Positions 8,962-16,719 of a DNA stretch of 35,263 nt are shown here, one piece after another. A program made the translations under genes and the position numbers. The DNA comes from Treponema sp. (GTDB lineage: Bacteria > Spirochaetota > Spirochaetia > Treponematales > Treponemataceae). The DNA lies in the NCBI GenBank assembly GCA_014804005.1, contig JAAVAP010000017.1:19445-54707 (forward strand), given 5' to 3'. The notes below the pieces were generated by a model. It saw nothing but the letters and a program-made list of their open reading frames with translations, did no database searches and had not been told where the DNA came from. Within the stretch, counting starts at the first letter, position 1; the number at the start of each line of letters is the position of its first letter.

Positions 8962-8990
8962 ATTATAGCGAAATCCGCGAAGCTTTTCTA
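8962..8990 (-). promoter_or_regulatory. probable moxR/Bat operon promoter
   Basis: A perfect TATAAT on the minus strand (8967-8962) lies 40 nt before the moxR ATG. A weak TAGAAA sits 17 nt upstream and falls within the right arm of a long inverted repeat, so the two signals overlap. The -35 assignment is doubtful. Confidence 0.4.
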
Positions 8991-9015
8991 TAATTTTTTC
9001 AGAAAAACTTCGCGG
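8975..9015 (-). terminator. long stem-loop after the HU/DUF4469 gene
   Basis: CCGCGAAGCTTTTCT (8975-8989) and AGAAAAACTTCGCGG (9001-9015) are 15-nt inverted arms with one mismatch around an 11-nt loop. It lies 25 nt past the stop of the HU-like gene and directly upstream of the moxR -10 box. There is no T run after the stem on either strand, so it may be a processing or protection element, or an operator, instead of a classical terminator. Confidence 0.5.
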
Positions 9016-9040
9016 AAAACCAATTTTGTACACAAAGTAG

Positions 9041-9820
9041 CTATGCGATAAGCTCAAACGCGGAGGACACCGTTTCAATCAAGTCCTTTCGTTCGTGCTT
9101 CGAGTAACCCGAACAGCGAGTGCGAAGGATGAAACAGTATTTTCCGGGCGAGACATTTTCAGGCATCGTAAACAAAAGCTTTTTGGGCGTATTGTAGAAA
9201 AATCTGCCGTCAGTTTTCGTCCAAGTGCTCTCATCGTTCTTGGGTTTAGCGTTTTCTATAGGCGCGAACCAAACACCCGAATCTTCGCCAGCAATCCTGA
9301 GACCGCTGCCCTCGATTATTACGCTAGCCCCTGCTTTGAGCGTACCATCGCTTTCATTGCGGCTGAGGTCGGTGATCAAATCGATCAACCCCTTTGGCTC
9401 CACAAACTGCGAGTACGCGATTTCAACGGCATCCACCGCATTGCAGAGCGTGCTGTCGCAAGAGAATTTTACGGTGAGTCCAGTCTTTCCCGTCTGGCTT
9501 TCCGTAGTGCCTTTTGAAGCGATATAGAAAGTTCCCAGCGAGCCGAAACGAACCGCGCCGCCCGCCTTCAAGATTTCAAGCAAAACCTTGGTATAGACGG
9601 TCATCACATCAGTTATTTTCCCGATGGACATATCAGGAAGCTTCTCCGCCATTTTGTCAAGCACGTTCTCATTTGAATGCAGAATCCGCTCGACCTTGCC
9701 GTAATATTCCTCGGCATCAGGACCTTTGAACACATTGCGCTGAAGCTTCAGGGAAACCTGTCCCGCCTTTTCTTCTCGCAATTTCACGAAAGAATTGTCT
9801 GAAAAAACCTTTTCTTCCAT
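9041..9820 (-). CDS. HU-like DNA-binding protein with C-terminal DUF4469-type domain
   Basis: A 259-residue protein. Residues about 5-120 fit an atypical HU/IHF-like domain as found in proteins carrying DUF4469, including LEILKAGGAVRFGSLGTFYIA, the HU-type beta turn. Residues about 150-259 form a beta-rich Ig-like domain (GASVIIEGSGLRI, GVWF, ENVSPGKYCFILRTR), typical of DUF4469. The pair is common in Bacteroidota and spirochaetes, but its role is not established; nucleoid or surface-linked DNA binding are both possible. AGGAGGA lies 10 nt before the ATG. The stop is followed by a long stem-loop. It is a single-gene unit. Confidence 0.78.
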   Translation of the reverse strand: MEEKVFSDNSFVKLREEKAGQVSLKLQRNVFKGPDAEEYYGKVERILHSNENVLDKMAEKLPDMSIGKITDVMTVYTKVLLEILKAGGAVRFGSLGTFYIASKGTTESQTGKTGLTVKFSCDSTLCNAVDAVEIAYSQFVEPKGLIDLITDLSRNESDGTLKAGASVIIEGSGLRIAGEDSGVWFAPIENAKPKNDESTWTKTDGRFFYNTPKKLLFTMPENVSPGKYCFILRTRCSGYSKHERKDLIETVSSAFELIA

Positions 9821-10075
9821 AATTTGATTTTCCTCCTGGCTTTCTTGACTTTACGTCGGCCAACAAAATGAATCCTTTCTGCGACACGAAAAATTGCCGC
9901 ATGGGACTTGACACAGGCGGAAAACAAAGGATAGAATTCACGACATCGTTGGCGTGCGAATTCAAATCCAGTTTTCCGCGTCCGTTTCAAGGTTCAAGGA
10001 AGCGCAATTTCCTTGAGCCTTAACTTTAACTTTTAGAGATAGAACCTTGCCTCTCATCAAACGAATGTGCAAGCC

Positions 10076-10228
10076 CTACACCAAACATGCAATTTCATAG
10101 ACAACAGTAATTCCGTCACCTCCATCACCCTTGCAAGCGTTATCACATACATCTTGATAAAATTTCTATGACCCTAATAGAAATACTTCCTGCGATTTTT
10201 TTATCCCATATTCTTTCTTAATTCCCAT
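10076..10228 (-). pseudogene. small reading frame interrupted by one in-frame TAG
   Basis: On the minus strand an ATG at 10228 opens a 20-codon frame (MGIKKEYGIKKSQEVFLLGS). A TAG at 10168-10166 stops it, but the same frame continues for 29 further sense codons to a second TAG at 10078-10076; the second part includes FYQDVCDNACKGDGGDG. TTGAAT (10262-10257), a 16-nt spacer, TATCTT (10240-10235) and 6 nt precede the ATG, the same leaderless layout found at real genes here. This suggests a small peptide gene broken by a point mutation. No family was recognised and chance is a live alternative. Confidence 0.3.
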
Positions 10229-10388
10229 AACTATAAGATAGACCTTTTTGTCGATAATTCAACGTGTTCCTTTGATATTTTTTAAAAATTTGTAAAAAAA
10301 AGTTTTTTATTTGTTACAATATTTTTCACCAAATAAAGTCTTGCATCTGTATAAATTTTCAAACATTGAAAATTCCGAAAAATTTCGA

Positions 10389-10519
10389 ATGATTAAAAAT
10401 TTCAAAAATTTTTAATCATCTATTACGTACGTTTTTAATCATTAAAAACGTATGTTTTCAATGCTCTATTACGAACATTTTTAAATGTCTTCTACGGGCG
10501 TTTCGAACCATTGAAAACG
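10389..10519. repeat. cluster of four palindromes upstream of the restriction-modification gene
   Basis: Four inverted repeats lie one after another. First, ATGATTAAAAATTT (10389-10402) and its exact complement (10406-10419), 14-bp arms with a 3-nt spacer. Second, TACGTTTTTAAT (10428-10439) and ATTAAAAACGTA (10441-10452), 12-bp arms with a 1-nt spacer. Third, ACATTT (10475-10480) and AAATGT (10483-10488). Fourth, CGTTT (10499-10503) and AAACG (10515-10519). The spacers share TCTATTACG or a close variant. They could form hairpins or be protein-binding sites. Confidence 0.8.
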
Positions 10520-10530
10520 TACTTATTCTA

Positions 10531-10559
10531 TTCAGAAAAATCAAATTTTATGATATAAT
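10531..10559 (+). promoter_or_regulatory. leaderless-type promoter of the restriction-modification gene
   Basis: TTCAGA (10531-10536), a 17-nt spacer and an extended -10 TGATATAAT (core TATAAT 10554-10559) end 6 nt before the ATG at 10566. No Shine-Dalgarno site is present, so the transcript probably begins at or next to the start codon. Confidence 0.6.
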
Positions 10560-10565
10560 TGAATC

Positions 10566-12359
10566 ATGACACAATCGGAACAGCAGAGGGCTGCGGCAAA
10601 GTTCGCGCAAGAATGGAAAGGCAAAGGCTACGAAAAAGGAGACTGTAACAAATTCTGGTGCGACTTGCTTTGCAATGTCTACGGAATCAGGAATTTCTCA
10701 AATTATATAGAATTCGAAAAAACAGTGAAAATTTCGAACACTAATTTTGTTGACGCGTTCATACCTTCCACAAAAATTCTCATAGAACAAAAAGGAATCA
10801 AAATAAATCTTGACGAAAAAGAAAAGCAATCGGACGGAGCGGAACTCACGCCATACGAACAGGCAAAGCGTTACTTTGACAATCAAGGATTGGACAAAAA
10901 GCCAAGGTGGATCATCGTGTGCAACTTCGCTGAATTCCGCGTCTACGACATGAATGAAAATCATCCCGAGAATTCGTTCCAAAAAATATTGCTCGAAGAT
11001 TTGGAAAAGGATTACAACAGAATGCTTTTTCTTGTGGACGAGCACAATTCAAGAATTCAGAAAGAAGAACAGCTTTCAAAAGAGGCGGGAGAACTGGTCG
11101 GAAAACTTTACGACGCACTCAAAAAACAATATGTCGATCCCGAATCCAAGCATGATAGCGACTCATTGAACGCGCTTTGCGTACGTCTTGTGTTCTGCTT
11201 GTACGCGGAAGACGCGCGGCTTTTCGGACCAAAGGGAACGGAATTTTACGACTATATGAAATCCTTCAAAATTGAAAATTGTCGTGACGGGCTTGCGAAA
11301 CTTTTCAAAGTGCTTGACATGGACGGCGACGAACGAAAACTCAACGGCGACTACAAATATGCAAAAGAAAGCCTCAAGGCGTTCCCTTATGTGAACGGCG
11401 GACTTTTCGCAGATGAAAGTGTGGACATTCCGCCTTTCACAGACGAGATAATAGAAATTCTGCTTGAAAAATGTTCGGCAAAATTCAATTGGAGCGAAAT
11501 AAGCCCAACTATTTTTGGCGCAGTTTTTGAATCCACCCTGAATCCGGAAACAAGGCGAAACAGCGGAATGCACTACACAAGCATTGAAAACATTCACAAG
11601 GTAATTGACCCGCTTTTTTTGAATTCTCTTGGGATTGAATTCGCGACAATAAAGAAAATTCCGAACACGAAAGAACGCAATTCGCGCATGGAGCAATTTC
11701 AGGAGAAAATCGCGGCATTGACATTTCTTGATCCTGCGTGTGGCTCTGGGAATTTTCTTACAGAAAGTTACATCAGCCTCCGCCGACTGGAAAACGAAAT
11801 AATAAAAGAGCTTTACGGCAAAGAAAAAATGTTCAGCTTTGAGGAGCGGCTCATAAAAGTGAGTCTTTCGCAATTCCATGGAATCGAGGTGAACAGTTTC
11901 GCTGTGAGCGTAGCGAAGTCTGCGCTTTGGATTGCGGAAAGTCAAATGGCAATCGAGACCGAAAAAATAATCGACCATGACATTCCGTTTTTGCCGCTCA
12001 AGGATTTTGGGAACATCGTGGAAGGAAACGCGCTTCGCTTGGACTGGACCACATTAAAAGCCAGCGCAAATGTCGGCACATTGTTTGATTTAGAAAACGA
12101 GGCTTTTTCCACCCCCCCCTCCATACAAACGACAATGTCCCTAGAGAATCGCTACAATTTGACTACATTATGGGCAACCCTCCGTTTGTGGGAGCGAGGC
12201 TCATGTCTCAAAAACAGAAAAGCGACTTGTTGGAAGTGTTCGGCAGGAATTGGGCAAACATCGGCAACATGGACTATGTTTGCGGTTGGGTGCGAAAGGG
12301 TTTTGCGCTCGCGAAAGGCTCAAACACGAAATGCGCTTTTGTCTCCACAAATTCAATAA
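10566..12359 (+). CDS. type IIL (MmeI-like) restriction-modification enzyme, N-terminal part (frameshifted)
   Basis: The first 518 residues fit the N-terminal nuclease, helical spacer and front half of the methyltransferase of an MmeI-like enzyme, where one chain both cuts and methylates DNA. A PD-ExK-like pattern is seen (Asp63, then Glu74-x-Lys76 in ILIEQKG). Motif I, the SAM-binding loop, is DPACGSGNF at 389-397. At a run of eight C (12112-12119) the frame is lost; the remaining residues to the stop at 12359 are out-of-frame read-through. One extra C would join it to the next reading frame, giving AFSTPPLHTNDNV and then FDYIMGNPPF, and a protein of about 960 residues. The start has no ribosome binding site but a leaderless-type promoter. 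Confidence 0.85.
   Translation: MTQSEQQRAAAKFAQEWKGKGYEKGDCNKFWCDLLCNVYGIRNFSNYIEFEKTVKISNTNFVDAFIPSTKILIEQKGIKINLDEKEKQSDGAELTPYEQAKRYFDNQGLDKKPRWIIVCNFAEFRVYDMNENHPENSFQKILLEDLEKDYNRMLFLVDEHNSRIQKEEQLSKEAGELVGKLYDALKKQYVDPESKHDSDSLNALCVRLVFCLYAEDARLFGPKGTEFYDYMKSFKIENCRDGLAKLFKVLDMDGDERKLNGDYKYAKESLKAFPYVNGGLFADESVDIPPFTDEIIEILLEKCSAKFNWSEISPTIFGAVFESTLNPETRRNSGMHYTSIENIHKVIDPLFLNSLGIEFATIKKIPNTKERNSRMEQFQEKIAALTFLDPACGSGNFLTESYISLRRLENEIIKELYGKEKMFSFEERLIKVSLSQFHGIEVNSFAVSVAKSALWIAESQMAIETEKIIDHDIPFLPLKDFGNIVEGNALRLDWTTLKASANVGTLFDLENEAFSTPPSIQTTMSLENRYNLTTLWATLRLWERGSCLKNRKATCWKCSAGIGQTSATWTMFAVGCERVLRSRKAQTRNALLSPQIQ
12112..12119 (+). repeat. run of eight C at the frameshift in the restriction-modification gene
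   Basis: A C8 tract inside the coding sequence sits exactly where the N-terminal frame must shift to reach the NPPF motif. Nine or six C restore one continuous frame; eight do not. Such tracts change length by slipped-strand mispairing and switch genes on and off; a sequencing or assembly error would look the same. Confidence 0.9.
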
Positions 12360-13450
12360 CACAGGGCGAGCAAGTGGCGAATTTGTGGAAACCGCTTTTT
12401 TCGGACGGTTTGCGAATTGACTTTGCCTACCGCACATTCCGCTGGGACAACGAATCCAATTCCAAGGCGCATGTCCATTGCGTAATTGTCGGATTTTCGC
12501 ACAAGACTGCGGAAAGCGAAAAGAAACTCATATTTCACGAAAACGGAAAGTCTGAAATCGTGAAAAACATAAATGCTTATTTAATTGATTCTGATGATAT
12601 TTTTGTTGAAAGTAGACAAAATCCTATATGCAATGTTCCGCCAATAGGCATAGGAAATAAACCTATTGACGGCGGTTTTTATCTCTTTACAGAAGACGAA
12701 ATGAATGAATTTATAAAGAAAGAGCCTAAATCTGCACAATATTTTAAAAAGTGGATAGGCTCACAGGAATTTATAAATGGATTTTATAGGTATTGTTTAT
12801 GGTTGGGAGATTGCTCTCCTAAAGAACTGCACTCAATGCCTGAATGTTTAAAAAGAGTTAAAGAGGTTCAGCAGTTTAGAGAAAAAAGCACAAGTGCAGG
12901 AACGAGAAAACTTGCAGAAACGCCTACAAGGTTTCATGTTGAAAATATGCCAAAAAGCAATTACTTGCTGATTCCTCGCGTCTCATCAGAAAAAAGAAAA
13001 TACATTCCAATTGGCTTCATTTCGCCAAACACACTTTCTTCTGATTCCGTGCATATCATACCAAACGCCAGCCTTTATCATTTTGGCGTATTAACATCAA
13101 ATGTACATATGGCGTGGGTCAGAACGGTGTGCGGAAGACTTGAAATGCGTTACAGGTATTCAAAGGATATTGTGTATAACAATTTCCCGTGGTGTGATCC
13201 TACAGACGAGCAAAAAGCCAAAATAGAACAGACCGCACAGGCGATACTTGACGCACGTGAGCTTTATCCCGACTGCTCCCTTGCCGACCTGTATGACGAG
13301 CTTACTATGCCAAAAGAGCTTCGCAAGGCGCACCAAAACAACGACAGGGCGGTTATGCAAGCTTATGGCTTCGATGTCAAATCTATGACCGAGAGCGAGT
13401 GCGTGGGAAAATTGATGAAGATGTATCAGAAAATGACAGGAGGAAAATAA
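12170..13450 (+). CDS. type IIL (MmeI-like) restriction-modification enzyme, C-terminal part
   Basis: A 426-residue frame carrying the rest of the enzyme. It begins in the catalytic methyltransferase motif IV: FDYIM then GNPPFVG, of the NPPY/F type that methylates adenine N6. After the methyltransferase domain (to about residue 185) comes the target-recognition region (about 190-340, from WIGSQEFINGFYRY to YSKDIVYNNFPW), then a helical C-terminal segment. The ATG at 12170 is internal to the natural frame, has no ribosome binding site and is probably not a true start; the open frame extends back to the C8 tract. Codons from about 12560 to 13180 are visibly more AT-rich than in the flanking parts, which fits an exchanged recognition domain. 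Confidence 0.85.
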   Translation: MGNPPFVGARLMSQKQKSDLLEVFGRNWANIGNMDYVCGWVRKGFALAKGSNTKCAFVSTNSITQGEQVANLWKPLFSDGLRIDFAYRTFRWDNESNSKAHVHCVIVGFSHKTAESEKKLIFHENGKSEIVKNINAYLIDSDDIFVESRQNPICNVPPIGIGNKPIDGGFYLFTEDEMNEFIKKEPKSAQYFKKWIGSQEFINGFYRYCLWLGDCSPKELHSMPECLKRVKEVQQFREKSTSAGTRKLAETPTRFHVENMPKSNYLLIPRVSSEKRKYIPIGFISPNTLSSDSVHIIPNASLYHFGVLTSNVHMAWVRTVCGRLEMRYRYSKDIVYNNFPWCDPTDEQKAKIEQTAQAILDARELYPDCSLADLYDELTMPKELRKAHQNNDRAVMQAYGFDVKSMTESECVGKLMKMYQKMTGGK

Positions 13451-13558
13451 CAAGAGAAATGCGGCGCAATCTGAAATGCAAGTATGTTTCGTACGCAAGG
13501 CTTACGGCTTGTTCCTGCCTACCACCAATTTCCACTGCATATTTATGCAAAATTTTCA

Positions 13559-13588
13559 TTGACAAAAATCGCATTTTTTGCATACTAT
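13559..13588 (+). promoter_or_regulatory. leaderless-type promoter of the aminotransferase gene
   Basis: A perfect TTGACA (13559-13564), an 18-nt spacer and TACTAT (13583-13588) end 6 nt before the ATG at 13595. No ribosome binding site is present between them. Confidence 0.7.
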
Positions 13589-13594
13589 TATAAT

Positions 13595-14881
13595 ATGTTG
13601 AACGAATTGGCAAAAGAACTGAACGACACTTTGAAGGGAACTGCGGCGGCAGAACTTTTTTCGGATTTGGGCGAGCGAATTTATTTCCCCAACGGAATCA
13701 TCGCGCAAAGCAACGAGGCGAAGGAATTGGGCAAAGTAGCGAACGGAACAATCGGCACGACGATTGTTGAAGGCAAGCCCGCGATGCTCGACGCGATTCA
13801 CAAATTCGCGCCCGAACTTTCCTCGTCGGAACTCGTGGGCTACGCGCCCACTGCCGGAAGTCCAAAATTGCGCGAGGCTTGGAAGCAAAATATTCTGAAA
13901 AAAAATCCTTCTCTCAAAGAGAAAAAATTCTCGCTTCCTGTTTTGGTGCCGGGACTCACCGCAGGAATTTCATACATTTCCGATTTGTTCTTGGACGAAA
14001 CAAAGCCGCTTCTTTCGGCGGATCCGTGCTGGGACAATTACGCGCTCATTTGCCAAGCGCGGCGCGGCGCGGAGTTCCATCAATTCAATATGTTCAAGAA
14101 CGGAAAATTCGATTTGGATTCGTTCGAAAAGGCGGTCAAAAAAGAAGCCGAGAAAAAAAGCGTTCGCCTTCTCCTGAACTTTCCGCAAAACCCTTCGGGA
14201 TATTCGCCTTCAAAATCCGAGGCGAAAAAAATCTGCGACATTCTCAAAGAAGTGGCCGAAGGCGGAACGAAAATTCTTGCCATCAGTGACGACGCTTATT
14301 TCGGCTTGAACTACGAAGATTCAATCGAAGAGCAATCGCTTTTCGCCTACACTTGCGATTTGCACAAAAATATTTTGGCGGTGAAAATCGACGGCCCGAC
14401 AAAAGAAGATTTCGTGTGGGGATTCCGCTCGGGATTCGTGACTTTCGGAAATCCCGAATTTTCGGACGAACAATACAAGGCGCTCGTCACAAAACTCATG
14501 GGCGTGATTCGCTCGTCAGTGAGTTGCGCGGCCACCCCCTCCCAATCGCTGATTCTTCACGCGATGGACGACGAGAATTTCGAAACGCAAAAATTGCAGT
14601 TCAGAAAAATCCTCGAAGGCCGCTATAAAAAAGTTCGCGCGTTCGTGGATTCGCACAAGTCGAACGCGCTCGAAACCTTGCCGTTCAATTCCGGCTATTT
14701 CATGAGCTTTGCGTTGAAAGGAAAAAACGCCGAAGATTTGCGGAAAAAACTTTTGAACGAATACGGAATCGGAACTGTTTCGATCGACGAAAAAACTTTG
14801 CGCGTGGCGTTCAGTTCGCTGGAAGAAGAAAAAATCGATTCTGTCTACGAGATGATTTACAAGGCCGCAGAAGAATTGTAG
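13595..14881 (+). CDS. PLP-dependent class I/II aminotransferase
   Basis: A 428-residue fold-type I aminotransferase. Seen are the NPSG turn at 199-202 (FPQNPSGYSP), the cofactor-binding SDDAYFGL at 231-238, and the likely Schiff-base lysine K270 in KIDGPTKEDFVWGFRSG, followed by the phosphate or carboxylate-binding Arg278. Substrate cannot be told from sequence; spirochaetal relatives are usually labelled aspartate or generic aminotransferases. The frame opens at 13484, but family proteins begin near MLNELAKELN, and the promoter at 13559-13588 would make 13595 the first codon of a leaderless mRNA. The next gene starts 1 nt after its stop, so the two are cotranscribed. Confidence 0.9.
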   Translation: MLNELAKELNDTLKGTAAAELFSDLGERIYFPNGIIAQSNEAKELGKVANGTIGTTIVEGKPAMLDAIHKFAPELSSSELVGYAPTAGSPKLREAWKQNILKKNPSLKEKKFSLPVLVPGLTAGISYISDLFLDETKPLLSADPCWDNYALICQARRGAEFHQFNMFKNGKFDLDSFEKAVKKEAEKKSVRLLLNFPQNPSGYSPSKSEAKKICDILKEVAEGGTKILAISDDAYFGLNYEDSIEEQSLFAYTCDLHKNILAVKIDGPTKEDFVWGFRSGFVTFGNPEFSDEQYKALVTKLMGVIRSSVSCAATPSQSLILHAMDDENFETQKLQFRKILEGRYKKVRAFVDSHKSNALETLPFNSGYFMSFALKGKNAEDLRKKLLNEYGIGTVSIDEKTLRVAFSSLEEEKIDSVYEMIYKAAEEL

Positions 14882-14882
14882 A

Positions 14883-16142
14883 ATGAAGCGGATTTTTTTC
14901 CTGGCGATTTTTTCGACCTTGCTCTTTTCGTGCGCGAACAAAGTGCCGCGTCTCGTGCTTTGGACGGACTGCGTTGATTTCGTTTCGTACACGGAACTTT
15001 TCAATTCAAGTCAGGACAAAATAAAAGTCATCACGATTTACAAGGACGACTTGGCAAGCGAAATGCCGCCCGCAAAGAATGAACGGCGACCCGACATAAT
15101 CGCGGGTGCGTTCTTGCAAAGCGGAATGCAAAAAAAATATTTTTCCCGCATAGATTCACTTTTCGGAAAGAACGCTCTTTCAAAAGAAAGTTTTTATCCT
15201 TCTATTTTGAAATCGGGACAATATAATGAAAAACAATATTTGCTTCCCGTGAGTTTCAATTTACCGGCGCTCGTTTTCCAAACAGACAATTACAATTACG
15301 CGCAAAACCCGTTTTTATCTTTCGACGACATCAAAGAAATTTCCGAAAAATTCAACAAAAAGGACGGCACGGGCGCGTACAGCGCGATGGCGTTCGGATC
15401 GCATTGGAATTCGGATTTCCTTTATTTGATTTTCAAAACAACTGGAGTGAACTATGTCGTTCAAGACGGCGAATTCGCGTACACGGAAGATGCGTTTCAA
15501 AACGCTGCAAATTCAATAAGCGAATGGAGCGAACAAATAAACGGCGGCGTTCGCAACGAATTGGATTTTGCGTTCAATTTTCTTTACACGCCTTTTTACG
15601 AGCAAGTGCAAAGCGGACGAAGCCTTTTCGCCTACGCCACGAGCGACAAAATATTTTCGCTTACGGAAGATCAGCTCAAGGAAATCGACTTTCATTGGAT
15701 TTGCAATGACGGAAAAATTCAAATCGAAGACGACGCTGTAATGATGGGAATTTATTCCGCGAGCAAAAACAAAGCCGCCGCCAAAAAATTCCTGCTTTGG
15801 TTTATGAACGAAGATTCGCAAAAAAAAATGCTCGAGCGAAAATTCGCAATGAACCTGCGTACGCAAACTTTCGGAATCGCAGGCGGATTTTCTTCGATTC
15901 AAAGCGTGAATCAAAAATTCTTTCCCGCGCATTACCGCGCGCTTTTGTCAAACCTTCCTTCGGGCGAAAGAATTACTACTCCGCAAATTTTTCCTGAAAA
16001 TTGGAACGGAATAAAACGGAACGTCGTAATTCCATTCATCGAAGAATGCACTCGAAAAAACGAATCGCAATCATCTCAACTTTCGGAACGCTACGCGGAA
16101 TTCGTCGAACAAAATCTGCAAAGCAAATCTCTTGAACGTTAA
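14883..16142 (+). CDS. extracellular solute-binding lipoprotein (sugar-type ABC family)
   Basis: A 419-residue lipoprotein. The signal peptide ends in the lipobox LLFSC with Cys17 as the lipidated residue. The mature part fits the family 1 extracellular solute-binding fold: RPDIIAG near residue 60, LPVSFNLPALVFQ, a central VYxMGIYSASKNKAAAKKF-like segment and LLWFMNEDSQKKMLE. Such proteins deliver oligosaccharides or polyols to ABC permeases, but no permease or ATPase gene is adjacent, so it is an orphan or works with a distant transporter. It starts 1 nt after the aminotransferase stop. No strong Shine-Dalgarno site is visible, in keeping with translational coupling. Confidence 0.87.
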   Translation: MKRIFFLAIFSTLLFSCANKVPRLVLWTDCVDFVSYTELFNSSQDKIKVITIYKDDLASEMPPAKNERRPDIIAGAFLQSGMQKKYFSRIDSLFGKNALSKESFYPSILKSGQYNEKQYLLPVSFNLPALVFQTDNYNYAQNPFLSFDDIKEISEKFNKKDGTGAYSAMAFGSHWNSDFLYLIFKTTGVNYVVQDGEFAYTEDAFQNAANSISEWSEQINGGVRNELDFAFNFLYTPFYEQVQSGRSLFAYATSDKIFSLTEDQLKEIDFHWICNDGKIQIEDDAVMMGIYSASKNKAAAKKFLLWFMNEDSQKKMLERKFAMNLRTQTFGIAGGFSSIQSVNQKFFPAHYRALLSNLPSGERITTPQIFPENWNGIKRNVVIPFIEECTRKNESQSSQLSERYAEFVEQNLQSKSLER

Positions 16143-16335
16143 AAAGCGGTCGCGTCTTGCGGCATAATTTTTTTGACAATTCAGAAGTTCATACTGTCTT
16201 AACTGTTAAAAATTAATGAATGCTAAACATTTTTTCCGCAGCTCCGATAATAAATTTGAGGCGTAAAAAAATTCGCGCGTTCAGGATTTTTCGAAATTTT
16301 GATTTTCGGAAATATGAAAAATTAAGGAGCGTAAA

Positions 16336-16719
16336 ATGATTTCGAACATACGAAATTTGAATCCGTACAGCTACCCAGTCTCGGCAAATGGCTTGAGCGG
16401 AAAACTTTTCGTGCCCGTAAATCCAACCGCAGTCATTTACGCCCAATTCGATCACATTTCAGGAATCGCCGCGCGGAACGGACAACACGGAGTTTCGCTT
16501 TCGAAGATTCAAATTCTCAACACGCTGATTGAAAATCTTTCGCGCATCAAATCAAATCCAGATACTCAGAAAGTATTGCAAGTTTCGGAAGAACAGGCCG
16601 ACGCGCTTATAACAAATTACCAGCAGCAAATCGCGCAGGCGGTGCAGGCATCGCAGGCGACGTTCGCCTTGAACGGCGCTCGTCCAAGCGCGGGCGCACT
16701 TTTTTCGATTGACGCATAA
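16336..16719 (+). CDS. small protein of unknown function
   Basis: A 127-residue protein I do not recognise. It has no signal peptide or membrane segment. Residues 1-40 include YSYPVSANGLSGKLFVPVNP; residues about 53-115 are probably helical and rich in Gln and Ala (QQQIAQAVQASQA). AAGGAG lies 6 nt before the ATG, a good ribosome binding site. The stop overlaps the start of the DTW-domain gene as TAATG, so they are translationally coupled. The Gln/Ala-rich helical tail is reminiscent of small structural or flagellar proteins, but this is only an impression. Confidence 0.75.
   Translation: MISNIRNLNPYSYPVSANGLSGKLFVPVNPTAVIYAQFDHISGIAARNGQHGVSLSKIQILNTLIENLSRIKSNPDTQKVLQVSEEQADALITNYQQQIAQAVQASQATFALNGARPSAGALFSIDA

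Larger units (their letters stand above)
9821..10565. other. AT-rich gene-poor stretch between the HU-like gene and the restriction-modification gene
   Basis: About 745 nt without a convincing intact gene. From left to right it holds the leader of the HU-like gene (9821-9960), an interrupted small minus-strand reading frame (10076-10228) with a promoter-like sequence in front of it, an unremarkable AT-rich part (10270-10380), a run of four inverted repeats (10389-10519), and the promoter of the restriction-modification gene (10531-10559). Base composition is clearly more AT-rich than the flanking genes. Confidence 0.7.
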
